From Verticillium longisporum (Eukaryota; Ascomycota; Sordariomycetes; Glomerellales; Plectosphaerellaceae): 64,000 bases of DNA. Shown in pieces: positions 22,260 through 35,500 of this stretch (position 1 is the first letter of the stretch; the number at the start of each line of letters is the position of its first letter). The stretch is from assembly GCA_019188255.1 (NCBI GenBank), contig JAETXT010000010.1, positions 868,001 to 932,000 on the forward strand. Direction: 5' to 3'. A program made the position numbers and the translations under genes. The notes under the pieces are model-generated. The model saw only the letters and a program-made list of their open reading frames with translations. It did not search any database and had not been told where the DNA came from.

Positions 22260-23772
22260 GATGTGCTGGGCTGTAAGAGCACGAGCAAGAGCGTTGGGTC
22301 GCACAATCTTCCATTTGCAACGGCCAATTTGGGTTCACTAAATAGTTGTAAGCTCCGCCTGGTGACTTGACTACCTTTTCCAAGGTGCATGGATCTTGCA
22401 AAAAGCCTCCGTGTTGCAACTTCGTGACTTCACATCCATGGATCGCCAAAGACTATTCGCGGAAGCCGCGCGGTGATGTTGACGACCCAGGCTAATCCAT
22501 GTCCGAAGCGGAAGTAAGCCACCGAGTTTGCCATGGCTCTCATGTTAATCTGGATGGATGCGCTCCAATCCGATGGAAGTAACCGCGGCTTACAGAGACT
22601 ACAAGTGGAGCGGGTCAAAGTCAACCCTTTTTGGTTTCTCTTAGATGCAACGCCTATCAATAGCGATTGATAGATACATCACGCGCAAACTCGGCAGCCG
22701 CTTGATAGGTGCGGCACGGAGCGTACCTCGCATGCCGGTCTCTGGGGTATCACACGAGGTATTTCCCCGTATTTGCCCTTCGTTGGTGTGGCGAGAACTG
22801 ATGGCGAGGCTTGGATGGTTGGAATCCGGGGTGCATGCCCAAATTTGGATTGCGCAGCATGAGCAGGTCGACAGCGCAGGTAGGGTTTGTGTTTCAAGTC
22901 TCCCGAGCTCTTGTCCTGCAATCAGCCCTGGGATAAATCGCCGCACGCCTTGGCAGTTTTGCGTGGTTGCGGGAAGGCCATAAGAACAATCGCATTAATT
23001 CCAAAAACCTCCGCTGACCGCCATCAATCTCCCTCTGGTCCTCCAATTTCGGAGTGATCGCTACAGGGGGTCAATGACGACATTAACGCTGGCTTCTTTT
23101 CTTGAGGTCTCGTGTGCCCAACCATCGTAACTTTCCGCCACAGCACCGAAAGCCAGTTGAGAGTTTTCCAGAATAAACCTCACGGACGTTTCAGGGCCCT
23201 TGGTCACTGAGGATCGGACCGCAACCCAAGCCATGTGGCATCCCGATCAAGCCGGCCCAGCGGAGCTATAGTTTAGGAATCTATGCTTGTTTGCACCAGT
23301 GAGGTGCACTCGTTTCCTCCACGACACACGATAGGAGATATAGCGCCACGACACGTCAACTTCTTGTACAGGGATAGCTGTGATTTGAAGGAAGAATTGA
23401 CTCCGTTGAGCAGCAGAGAAGGGAAAATGAGTGGCAGACATCTCTAATACCAGCAAGAAGCGCTCGGTACCCTTGACAGCCGAGTGCCGAAGTCCACTTG
23501 GCAATTACTCCGAGGGGCGCTAGGACAGAAAGGAAGCGGGGTGTTCCCGCGACTGTTGATACCAAGGCACAGGGGCATACGTGGACTGGGACGGACGATG
23601 GCTAGGTCGTTGGACGAATGCCGGAAGAGTTCTTGACCAAGCAAGGGGTCAGCAGGGCAAGCCTTATAAAGAGAAAGGCAGCAGTTTGGCAACGCTGCTG
23701 GTGAGCTCGATGATGCTCTCGCACCGCCACCACCTTTTACTTCATCCCCAAGCCTTCCCTTCCAATTTCAAG
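22260..23772. promoter_or_regulatory. Shared divergent promoter region of the two GH43 genes
   Basis: About 1.5 kb separates the starts of the two arabinan-acting genes, which point away from each other. This arrangement allows shared control. I did not identify a specific operator. Confidence 0.45.
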
Positions 23773-24734
23773 ATGGTGTCACTCCGGCAACTTGCCGTCA
23801 GCGGCATGCTGGCCATGTCCACGATGGCTCACACACTTGTCCCGAGACAGAATGTAAACCCAGGACATGTCACTGGCGACCTTTTTATCCACGACCCTAC
23901 GGTTGTCAAGACTCCCGGCGGAACATACCTGGCTGCCTACACCGGCGACAACGTCCAGCTGAAGACGTCTAGCGACCGCACCAACTGGCGCGACGCCGGC
24001 CCGGCATTTCCCAACGGCGCACCGTGGACGACCACTTACACCAAGGGGGAAAGAACCTCTGGGCTCCGGATATTTCCTACCATGACGGAAAGTACTTGAT
24101 GTACTACTCCGCCTCGAGCTTCGGGTCCAGCCGCTCGGCCATCTTCCTCGCCACAAGCACTACAGGGCTGTCTGGCTCGTGGACCAACCAGGGCCTCGTC
24201 ATTGAGTCTTTCGACAACAGCAACTACAACGCCATCGATGGCAACCTCATTGTCGACGCGTCCGGCAAGTGGTGGCTCTCCTTTGGATCCTTCTGGTCCG
24301 GCATCAAGATTGTGGCACTCGACCCCAAGACAGGCAAGCGTTCCAACAACGCGATCACTTCCATTGCCTCCCGTCCTGATAACGGAGGTGCTGTCGAGGC
24401 GCCCTTCATCGTCCGCAGAGGCAATTACTACTACCTATGGGTGTCCTTCGACAGGTGCTGCCAGGGTGCCGCCAGCACCTACCGCATCATGGTCGGCCGG
24501 TCCACGAGTGTGACCGGGCCTTACGTCGACAAGAGCGGCAAGCAGATGATGCAGGGTGGCGGCACGGAGATGATGTCGAGCCACGGGTTCGTCCACGGTC
24601 CGGGCCACAACGCTGTTTTTTCCGACGGTGATGGCGATGTGCTGGTCTACCACTACTACAACAACGCAGGAACTGCGCAGCTCGGCATCAACCTCATTCG
24701 TTACGACAGTAGTGGCTGGCCGGTCATCTACTGA
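23773..24734 (+). CDS. GH43 endo-1,5-alpha-L-arabinanase (secreted; 1-base loss)
   Basis: Start ATG at 23773 with a signal peptide ending near STMAHT. The propeller has its first catalytic Asp in FIHDPTVVKTPGG, then NLWAPDISYHDGKY, the second Asp in NAIDGNLIVDASGKW, and the catalytic Glu in GGAVEAPFIVRRG. The C-terminal SHGFVHGPGHNAVF carries the conserved active-site histidine region. This order is that of fungal endo-arabinanases of about 320 residues. The frame breaks at the G5 run 24045-24049; one more G gives exactly 321 codons. The enzyme cuts the arabinan backbone of pectin outside the cell and would work with the GH43 exo-enzyme encoded divergently. Confidence 0.9.
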
Positions 24735-25754
24735 GTGATTGATGAACGAAGGTCGATGAAGATGATGTGTTGGAAACAAAATACGAGTCTCATGAGTGGG
24801 GCTTTTGGACATGTCGGCCCATATACTAGCCCAGTAAATACTTTTTCTTCTCTCAATATATTTTGCCCTTGATCTTCACTTTTGATCATTATTCACCTAC
24901 GTTCCCCATATTGTAGCGGAGGTTTCATGCTGTGTCATCGGGAAGATCTCAGGGACGTCGCCAGTCCGAATGAATCCTTTCACCTAGACTTATAGCAAGG
25001 AAATAGTGAGGATATGAAGTGCTGGCGTTGACGCATGGCAGTATTGCCAGTCCACGCGAACAATGCTGAGGCCATGGACGGAAGATGCGTGGTTTCTGAC
25101 GGCCGATATGTTTATTCCCGTGCGTCGACAGTACAATGTCACGGATCCCGGTAGCTGTTAGGTGAGGAGATCGCAAAGAGAATAGATGAAATCAGCCATA
25201 ATCACATTGCGGGGGAGTCCGATGGATGTCTGCTGTCTGCCTTCAATTACAACCACGTGCTGCTAAGGTTTCAGATAAAAATCGTCGGTCGAGATCTGGG
25301 GACTGTGGGGTTTACTGAAGAATAGACATCGGTACGCCTGATACTGTGCTTCATCCATGCCCTTCTTCTGTTCGTAGCGCAAACCTCGCCGTATACTGCC
25401 ATGCACACTTCTGACTGACAGCGATGTTCAGCATCATAACGTACTTCAGGGCTCCAATTAAAGCAGGCATTTCGAAAAGTTATTCTGAGTTGAGGTGTAC
25501 GGACTAATGCCTCACTTCCTGGGGAGGGCAGCAAAGAACGAGGCATTTCCATTACAGCGACGGTTCAGGGGCCGACGTGCTGGTCCAGGCTCAAGGCCTA
25601 CGAAGTTCCCATACCCAGCCAACCAGACACGCAGTGAACAAGGACATCCAACCAGGCCGCATCAAAACCTCGCCCAACCACCAAAAAGAGCAAAATGTAA
25701 CCAGCATTGGGACAACAGAGCAGGTGGTTCAAAACAAGAACCAAACATCCAAAA
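24735..25754. other. Intergenic, no gene seen
   Basis: About 1 kb between the arabinanase gene and 5S rRNA. No domain-bearing frame. Confidence 0.5.
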
Positions 25755-25873
25755 ACATACAACATCAGGGATTCGCTGGTGGTCACCCACCCAACTACTA
25801 GTCCGACCCTTACTGGCTTATCTATGGGAGAGCGGACGGGATCCCGAGTTCTCCAGTAGGTATGGTCGTATGT
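25755..25873 (-). rRNA. 5S ribosomal RNA
   Basis: A 119-nt minus-strand sequence starts ACATACGACCATACC and ends TGATGTTGTATGT, so the two ends pair as helix I. The internal block GGACTAGTAGTTGGGTGGG followed by GACCACCAGCGAATCCC is the conserved fungal 5S loop region and internal control region. A TTTTT run follows at once at the 3' end (plus strand 25751-25755). Filamentous ascomycetes carry 5S genes scattered singly through the genome, unlike the rDNA array, and this copy fits that pattern. It looks intact. Confidence 0.97.
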
Positions 25874-26414
25874 GGTGGAATAAGCACGGTCTGCGCTCTA
25901 TGATCACACTATTCTTTTGCCGATGGAGGCACAAGATACAGTGGCAGAGTGACCATCCTACTCAGGGAAATGGTGGGTGCAGTTCAGATCGTAATTACTT
26001 GTTACCTACGTATCATAATTGACGCTACATTTGGCTTGGCCCTGTCGAATACGATGTTGTGTCCTCTGTATTAGGAAACTTGACGGTAAATATGAGGGGG
26101 TTGTTGATCCTTACCTGAATGCGCTGCACAATAGTTGGAGCATACAGATGCCGCTCACAATAACTGCGTACGAGTTACGTCGACCTGGGTGGTTCAGTTA
26201 AGGGACGAGACGGGGTGGACTTGTCTGAGCTACAACATATACGTCTTGAATTTGGAAAAGTGTTCATGTTGTCCCTTTTTTCAAGCAAGGTAACAGGCGT
26301 GCAATGCGCAAAAATCTTGGTGAAGGAATAGAACCGTGGCTGTGCTTGCGGAACACCCTGGACTTGTATTTGACCTCAAATTCCGATGTCTCGCCGTTGG
26401 GAGCCAAAGACCAT
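25874..26414. other. Intergenic, no gene seen
   Basis: 5' flank of the 5S gene and a further 0.5 kb with no recognisable feature. Confidence 0.4.
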
Positions 26415-26575
26415 GCCTTTACGCGGAAGTCAGATGGTGTACGCGCATTGCGAGCACACCAATCACTCCGCCGCCTGGAATCGAACTTGTACCATCCGTC
26501 CTCTAGACCATCCATTGACGTTGCACCAAGTCTCGAGCTCATGGCTCCGGGTAAGCAGACGTTGCCTTTACGCGG
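26415..26575 (-). mobile_element. Possible short SINE-like (tRNA-derived) insertion
   Basis: On the minus strand TGGTCTAGAGG matches the Pol III A-box consensus, and AGTTCGATTCC is one base from the B-box. They are only about 12 nt apart, too close for a real tRNA, so an anticodon arm is missing. The segment is bounded by a 13-bp direct repeat TGCCTTTACGCGG (26414-26426 and 26563-26575) that could be a target duplication. No poly-A tail or simple-repeat end is seen, so this remains tentative. Confidence 0.35.
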
Positions 26576-26753
26576 TTTTGCAACCAATCCCATGAGCCGT
26601 TACACTTCTGAGTGGATACTGTCTGCCACACGCAGTCTTTCATAACGCATGCATGATTGCCTGCATCCCAAGTATCGACAACCATGCTATGAGTCAAATG
26701 TAGTTCGACTGGGAACCATGTCAGTTGCTTGTCAATCTCAGAAAATATTCAGG

Positions 26754-26760
26754 TATAAAA
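26754..26760 (+). promoter_or_regulatory. TATA box of the 119-aa secreted protein
   Basis: TATAAAA lies 78-84 bp before the ATG at 26838. Confidence 0.55.
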
Positions 26761-26837
26761 GATAGCAATATCCAACTCTTCCCTTGATAGCGTCAACAAG
26801 GACAGACATCTCTCCTCACAGCTTCCGAACCTCCATC

Positions 26838-27197
26838 ATGCACGTCACCAAATCCCTTACTACCTTGCTCGCTCTGAGCACGGGCGCCCTCTCCTACAAG
26901 ATCCGCATCTTCTCGAGCCGCGACTGCTCAGCCGGCGGCGGCGCTGCGCAGGAGATCAATGTGGAAGACAACACGTGCAGATGGAACGACAACCTGCATG
27001 TCAACGCGAGATCCTTCCGCGTGCTGGCCTACGGAGCCGGGCGCCAGAGGGCCGAGTTCTACGACTCTGGCTGTTTCCCCGGTACCAGCGCCGTCATTCA
27101 GACGTTCTGGGCTGATGGTGGCAGCGACCAGTTTAAGAAGGACAGGTGTATCAACCTGTCGCGCGTGGCGCGTGCTTATGGTTCTTGGTCCCGTTGA
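26838..27197 (+). CDS. Small secreted protein (119 aa), four cysteines
   Basis: One exon. The ATG at 26838 is preferred over the upstream in-frame ATG because it starts a clean signal peptide (HVTKSLTTLLALSTGALS) and follows the TATA box at a normal distance. The mature part of about 100 residues has four cysteines (RDCSAG, NTCRW, SGCFP, DRCIN), which could form two disulfides. It has several aromatic and basic residues and no known catalytic motif. I do not recognise the family with certainty. It may belong to small beta-sandwich secreted proteins of fungi. Confidence 0.75.
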   Translation: MHVTKSLTTLLALSTGALSYKIRIFSSRDCSAGGGAAQEINVEDNTCRWNDNLHVNARSFRVLAYGAGRQRAEFYDSGCFPGTSAVIQTFWADGGSDQFKKDRCINLSRVARAYGSWSR

Positions 27198-27610
27198 AGA
27201 TGCTTGATCAACGGCTCAAGCTTCATATCTTCTGAAAGTCGGAAGCACACGTATGAGCCTCCCCACGTTGAGTGCATCTGGGGATATACCTGACACGTCT
27301 CCAGCAAAGATGATGAAGTCAGTCTGCACGGCCGGATTGAGGTATTGACAAATCCAACATCAGACAATATCGATCATGGTATTCGGTGCTGTGAGTTCAG
27401 ATTGGTATCGAGGATCTAGACCATAAAGTCCATAGTACAATCACTTCGATCATTTTTTCAGCCCAGTCACTAGAGTGCTTGTAAAGACAAGAACTGGACT
27501 TAAATCACAGGCCAGAACGTCTCTAATGTCTAGCTCCAAAACCACCTCGGCCGATATACGTGGTGTATGCCCGCTGAATCATGAGCAAATTCATGCAAAT
27601 ACCATGCCCT
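27198..27610. other. Convergent 3' flanks
   Basis: About 410 bp between two convergent genes; no feature seen. Confidence 0.5.
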
Positions 27611-29417
<1,807 letters not shown>

Positions 29418-30771
29418 GATTTTGGCCTTGGGTGGATAGTTTCAGGGAATGAGGATGTCACCTCATCGTGGGAATAGGCTTGACGTGATCGTGATGCCGG
29501 CGGGAAGAATCAGACTCGATCGATGAATGAAGTCGGGTTTCGAGATGACATCTTCAAATGTGGGTCTTGATGTCGGCGAGGTGCAGAAGTTTTCCGACCA
29601 GCCGTCCGCAGCTGCCCCACCTGATCTGGTCCCCAGCCCCTTGTGAAACCCCAGCGAACAGCTCCCGATCGAGCGCTGCAAACCACTGACGGTTTAGCGG
29701 ACCAGCGCTTACGAGCCCGCTGAAGTGCCCTGGACAATCCGCCCGAATGGAGGGGAACAGACATCGTATATAGCGCAACGGTAGCAACAAACCAAAGACA
29801 GATGTGCTGTTGCATTGAATTGGCCGGCCATAGGCTACGTACCCAGGCTAAGGAACCATGTAAGATCACACATATTCCAATGCTGTGCTATTGGTTTACA
29901 GCCCGTCACAAGAAAACTAGTGCAAGCACTGACCGGAAGCCCGCCTGTTCATCTCAGTGCGATCGAGTAGTCCTGATCTGCTACAGCTGCCGTGAGGTTG
30001 GCGTCCCATGCTTTTTTGTACAAGTACCAAAAGCGAGCGGGAAAAACGGCGGACGAGTAGCTAGAAAGCTTCTTCGATAGACACATTTTCCCCAGGTGAT
30101 AGGCCTTCCTGGCTTTCAGGGTCATTGTGAATAGATAGGCCCCTGCCCATGATATCAAACATCATGCTCCGCGAAGCACAGTATCAGACTGGCATACTGA
30201 CCCAGGAACCCAAGCCTGCTGCTGGTGCCCACAGTGGCGTCGTGGTGCGGTGCAACCCAAACCGTGTCGCAGGACGGCCGCCGGCTGGCACGACATTTGC
30301 GACAACACGACACAACCTTAAATCAACACCTCGTCACACAAAACACTGCGCATCTGACATGAGCAACTACAAATCAAGAAGAGACGTCATGACTGGAATC
30401 AGTTCGATTCATCTATGAGCCCGCAGTGGGGCGAGCAAAGGGTATAGCCATCCAAGGGCCTCTGCCTTCCCTTTTCCCGATCCGTGTACCCAAGAAAAAG
30501 TCCCTCCCGAATACTTGAACATCCAACAAATGGCATCAAGTTGTTTACCATCAGACACGACCATAGCAGGCCCGTCAAGGCAAAAGAATTGAACAAGAAA
30601 AAAGGAAAAGAAAATGGTAATCCAAAGCAAAATGGTGTGGGTGCCAAAGAACTGGTATGTGGTGCGTTGCTTTGTCTGTCCGTCAAGGAATGGCTTCCCC
30701 AAGTTTTATGCTTGCTCGTATGTGCTTTGGTCATGACCGTCGTCACTGCGCAGAGGGGATCGAACCAGGAC
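29418..30771. other. Intergenic, no gene seen
   Basis: About 1.35 kb: promoter of the methyltransferase and 3' side of the DUF1996 gene. No domain-bearing frame. A TTCGATCC block near 30757 looked tRNA-like but does not fold. Confidence 0.5.
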
Positions 30772-30801
30772 GACGGGGAGGATCACGTTGATCTCCCCGT
30801 C
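30772..30801. repeat. Perfect 9-bp inverted repeat (hairpin) in 3' flank of the DUF1996 gene
   Basis: GACGGGGAG and CTCCCCGTC are perfect complements separated by 12 nt. They lie about 130 bp beyond the stop codon, so probably in the 3' untranslated region of the minus-strand transcript. Confidence 0.5.
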
Positions 30802-30928
30802 ACCATCGTCCGGGGTATGTTTCCCTTCGACTCAAAAATAACTCCTCTGCGCACCCTAGAAATGTCAAAAGAAGAAAACCGTGAGACCGCGCGAGTCAAG
30901 GGACTCGCAGAGGTTACGCGAAACGCTT

Positions 30929-32527
30929 CTAGTGGCGCAGGCTGCGGTGGCGGTAGACATGGTTGTGCACGTGACGGCGCTTCTGCTGGCCATGGGCGGG
31001 CTGGGGCGTAGGCTCATAGTTGATGACCTCGGTGGCCGTGGCCACCACGGTGACGGTCTCCCAGACAGTCTTGGTGGTCTTGGAACAAGACGAAGAGGAC
31101 ACTGGCTTCACATCCTCGACGGGAGCTTCGAGCACGGGGGTGGGCGTGGGCTCTGGTGTCTCGACAGGCTTCTGAGCACCGGCCTCGGGAACGGACGAGA
31201 ATACAGGCTTGGGAGCGGCCTCCTCCTTGACCTCGGCCTCGGGAACGTGCTGATAAGGTAGATGGGTAGCAGCAGCCTCAGTCGTGGGCTCAGTCTTGGC
31301 AGTGGTGGCAGCGGCGGTGGTAGGCTTGGCACCAGAGTCGGGCTTGGGGGCGTCGTAGCCCGTGCCGTCACCGTTCTTGGTTCCGTAGCTCCAGCCCTCA
31401 AGGGGACGATCACCAGGAAGAACACTGAGGACGCCAGTGACAATCTCATCGACGGTGGCGACACCCTTGCAGCCATTGTTGTCGTTAACCTGGACGCCGG
31501 GGCAAGAGTGAAGACCTTCGTGGCCGGCATTGCAGTTGTCAATGACGTTTTGGAGGACATCCTCGTCCCAGGCGGCGAGGAAGTCGGCGTGGGAGCTGAA
31601 GCCAGTCACATCACCGTTGGAGAGAACAAAGGGTTGCGAGCCCTGGCCTCCGGTCCAGCGGTCGGCGAACTTGGGAGTATCCCAGTAGATTTCGTAGAAC
31701 ATGTGAGGAACGTGAATCCAACCCTCAGGGCAGTTCTTCTTGCCGTTCACATCGGTGGGATAGGCCATGTTGGTCTTGTAAGAGGTGAGGCCCTCCTCGG
31801 GGTTGTAGCAAGAGGGCATGTGGATGTCGGCGCGAAGAGGAGAATACCGGCCATCACAGTTGACGTCAGGGAAACCAGTTCCCGTGCCGTGGTCAACGGG
31901 ATTCCTCTGGCCGGCGGTCGAGCCATCCGAGTTGACTGGCCACGATGGAGGGCTCTCCTGGTCGCCGGCACGGGGGCAAGTCCACATGGCAGCCTGAATA
32001 GGACCATTGCTGGGATCAAGGTTGAGCTTGCCATTCGTCTGAGGAGCGACACGGGTGCTGGCGTCGCCGCCAACAATTTGAAGGCCCTGAGGGAAGGCCT
32101 TGATGTCATCATCGGTCTTTTCGAAGCTGGAGCCAGTCAGTGCTGTTCACAGCGAAATACTGTACTAGATCCACAGAAAAGCTTACAAGTAGTAAACGTT
32201 GACATAGTTGATATCAACGGGTTCGAAAGTATCTTTGCCTTCGTCGTGGAAGTAGAGCCAGGGGAACCAGTACGCGCTCTTGTCGTCGAGAGCCTTGGCG
32301 CTGGTGCACTCGGACTTGGCCAGAGACTCGCCAGTCGAGTCCTTGTCAAAGTTGTTGCCGCCGACTGCGCCGTGGACGTGCTGGGCTAGAGCGTTAGGAG
32401 AGACGATGGGATCGATACGGCCTTGCAGGTTTTCCTTTCCGTTGAACCGAAGGACTGCAAAGGCACCTGGGTGAGAGGCGGCAGCTGTGCAGACGACGGC
32501 CGCGAGAGCAGCGGCTGAGTACTTCAT
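30929..32527 (-). CDS. Secreted DUF1996-domain protein, His/Arg-rich tail
   Basis: Exons 32527-32187 and 32126-30929 join across a 59-bp intron (GTAAGC...CAG) to give 512 residues. A signal peptide (KYSAAALAAVVCTAAA) precedes the DUF1996 domain, which runs to about residue 310. It includes the histidine block LAQHVHGAVGGNNF, the pair RADIHMPSCYNP and WIHVPHMFYEIYWDT, and paired cysteines. A Pro/Thr/Ala-rich linker follows, and then a basic, histidine-rich end (KRRHVHNHVYRHRSLRH). The family is fungal and of unknown function. The clustered histidines suggest metal binding but do not prove it. The long low-complexity linker suits a wall-exposed protein. Confidence 0.9.
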
Positions 32528-35500
32528 GGTAGTGAAGGGTTGTGTTGTTCGTAGGCTTGAACCAGGTGATAAGCAAAGGTTTGAGGTAAATGTTTTTGTT
32601 GTAGCTGAGCTGGCTGCTGTTGAGTGCTGATACCGGATGAGCACCTCAAATGAATGGAAAACCGGCCACTTCTGTAGACTTGAGGTCTGAGATGACGACC
32701 TGAGGGTAAATGAAGGTTGAAGTAGCAAACGAGTCACGAAGGAGGGACTTGTCTGGTAGATGTTGTTCGAAGGAATGAATGTGAGGTAGTGCTCAGCAGG
32801 CTCAGCAAGCTTCGAGGGGCTGGAAGGAGTGAAAAGGTGTCTGTGAAGAAAGAACAGGCGGCAAAGATGCCAAAAAAGCAAGAGACAAGAGAAGGGTGCA
32901 AGGTGTGAGGTCAGGGCAAGGGGGGGCTGTAGGATCGTCGAAGGGGCGGGGGGCTGTGAAATATATGGCGTGGAGTCGCTGGATGGGGGCGTGGGCCACC
33001 GTCTGGTATGGCAGACCCCACGGCCAAGACCAGGGGGTCAAGGGCCCAAAGGCTGGCCTTTCGCGCCTGTCCGTGACCTCATCCACCACCGGGAGGCTTG
33101 AGAGTGTCTCGACAGCAGGGGTTGCATGGGCCCTGTCCAAACTGACGGACGCCCGAGGGGGAAACGGTAGGCCACCGTCCCGTGCGTCGAAAGCCAGGGA
33201 GAACCCCGAAGCCGCCCAACGAAGACCAAGATGTCTGACGACGTCAGAACAACATGGTGACATCGGGGAGAATGAGCATCCTCGCCATCCTTGGCCTTCT
33301 TTATTGAGACCGATCCCGCTTGGAATCGACAATAGCGAGAGCTCGATTCTTCGCCTGTTGTTCCTGTGAAGATTGTCCTGGCCGTTGTTTGTTCAAGGGA
33401 CAAAGCAATGCATCCCTCCAGGGACAAGCCAGTGGTAGAACTAACAGCGCCGACGATGAGGGAACCATTGTCATCAAGGGGATCAAGAAACAGAGCAGTT
33501 GGTACACTGCAGGGCATCAGCAGCCGTCAACGGAACGGGTACATAGTACACCACTTTGGCTGTGACAAGTGGCTTTCCTTAGGGCCTGGCGAAAGGGTGT
33601 GCAGCTACACGTCTCCTCAGCGCTGTACCTGCATCCTTCAGTGAATCATGCTGCGGTCGTGATTGGGTCCTGTCAAGTTTTTCTGCGTGTCCAACCGTTG
33701 AAATGCTGTGCGTGGCACCACCCAACCAACGGCACGGGGAGACGCCAGGCCACTTGGCTCAAGGCACGGCCTTGCAACCAATTTTTTTTTCTGCTTTTCT
33801 CTTTCTTCTTGTTGATGCCCTGAGTCTTCAAGCTTCAGAGATGCGAGTCGGGTCAGTCCGCCGGGGCCTGTGATGAGAGTTAAAGCACCGAAATTGAAGG
33901 GACAGGCGAGACAGCCATGGCCAACCTGGCAAAGCCCCTGCCATCATCGCACCAGGGCTGGCGCAAGCTCAGGCAAATTGCCCCAAATGTCCGTCCAGGC
34001 AACCAACCGAGCCAACCGGCGACAGCCCCGGGGCCTGGTCTGCGCTGGGAAACGGACCAGGTTGTTGGGGCGTGGCCAAACGTCCGATGATCGTGAGATT
34101 TGAGGCTCCGCGAATGGTCGATCAATCGAGGTCTGGAGTGGTAGGATCAGCCACGACACCGTACTCTGTTGTCTCGTCACAAACGGCATCTTTGGTCAAA
34201 TCGACAAGCGAACAAACACAGGGTCGGGATGAATGGGACAATCGGGTCTCTGGAATGCTGTCAGGTGTTGCAGAAGAAAAGAGAGGTCTCTGGTACGTGC
34301 TGCGCGTTGCCCACGCCCGTGCCTGGCAGCAGCGCCCGAGACCAGTGACGTGGAAAGAGTTGGCGGGCGGGTCCCCACTTGCGCCTTCCAACGGGATGCT
34401 AGAAGCCCCCACTTGGGCTCAGGGGGCCAAGGGGGCGGTTAGGCTTGGCGGGTCCTGGAATGGGGATCGCCCCCCCAAAGCACGCCGTCAGCCCCCAGTT
34501 CCTGGATTTGCCTGGGCCTTGGAACTAGAGAGCCGTCGTGCTCACCATCGGCTGGGAGGGACAGGTCGACGAAATACAGCTGGCCATTTGCTTCGACAAG
34601 TGAGAGGCAGGTCGCACGTGCTGCTGGGCGCCGCCGTGTTAAAGCATGTGGAAAGCCATGCCACGGAATGGGTGCTCTTCCTCTTTCCACAGAACAGCGC
34701 CACAGCTCGGAGAAACCGTTTCAAACGGATGGGACATCCCAAGACAAAAGACAATAAGACGGTAGGCAGTGCAGTCGAACCAGAGAGCGACGCGCCGTCT
34801 GTTCGTCCCATTCCTCTCTCCCTTCCCGGCTGACAACGTTTCGCCTGATTTTCGTGGCAGTTGCCGCTGACGGACAAGGACGTTCGTCTGAAGCAGGGAT
34901 ATCCTGACACTGCCAGAAAACCATATCGAGATGCAGGAAACAAAATCACGCGCGCCAGTTCGATTACCTACTCCGTCCCGCGCTGCCATCCCGCCTCCAG
35001 ATTTTTGGTCTCCTCCACTGCCAACGCATTGCTACCTACATGAGTCGGGGCAACATTGACAGTTGGCAGTCAAACGATAGGAGCAGACGGAAGCCACACC
35101 TGAATTCACATGCGACTTGAACGGCACTCGGCGTAAGGGTCACTCGTCAACAAAAAAAAATGGCAAAGACGGAAAGGACGAGGCAAAGCAAGGTCTGAAC
35201 AGGGCAAGAGCAATTCATTCACCCTTTGTCAGTTACATTCGGTCTGCAGTTCTTGGCAAGTCGGCAGGACCAAAGGGAAGCCAACAACGAAGGCAGGGGC
35301 AGAATCGTGAAACGCGCTAGAGATGTGTACCTTGCATCGCCCCTGCAGCAGACATCCCAGACCTCCTCCCCTTTAAATCAATTTAGCTCCAGCTCATCGG
35401 CGTACCTCATGACCCTATTGGCTGCTTCTTCCACCACAGCTCGGAAGGACTGCCTGCTGGGCCCCGGATCGCCAGAGATGGCAGTGGCATGGCGGCACCT

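Noticed and set aside
30750..30830. Possible tRNA on the minus strand (CCTGGTTCGATCC block)
   Set aside because: The T stem does not pair (CCTGG versus CCCTC), no acceptor stem closes, and the only strong helix is the 9-bp hairpin reported separately.
34072..34833. 253-residue plus-strand open frame
   Set aside because: No motif or hydrophobic pattern; long frames arise by chance in this GC-rich DNA, and no neighbouring exon fits.
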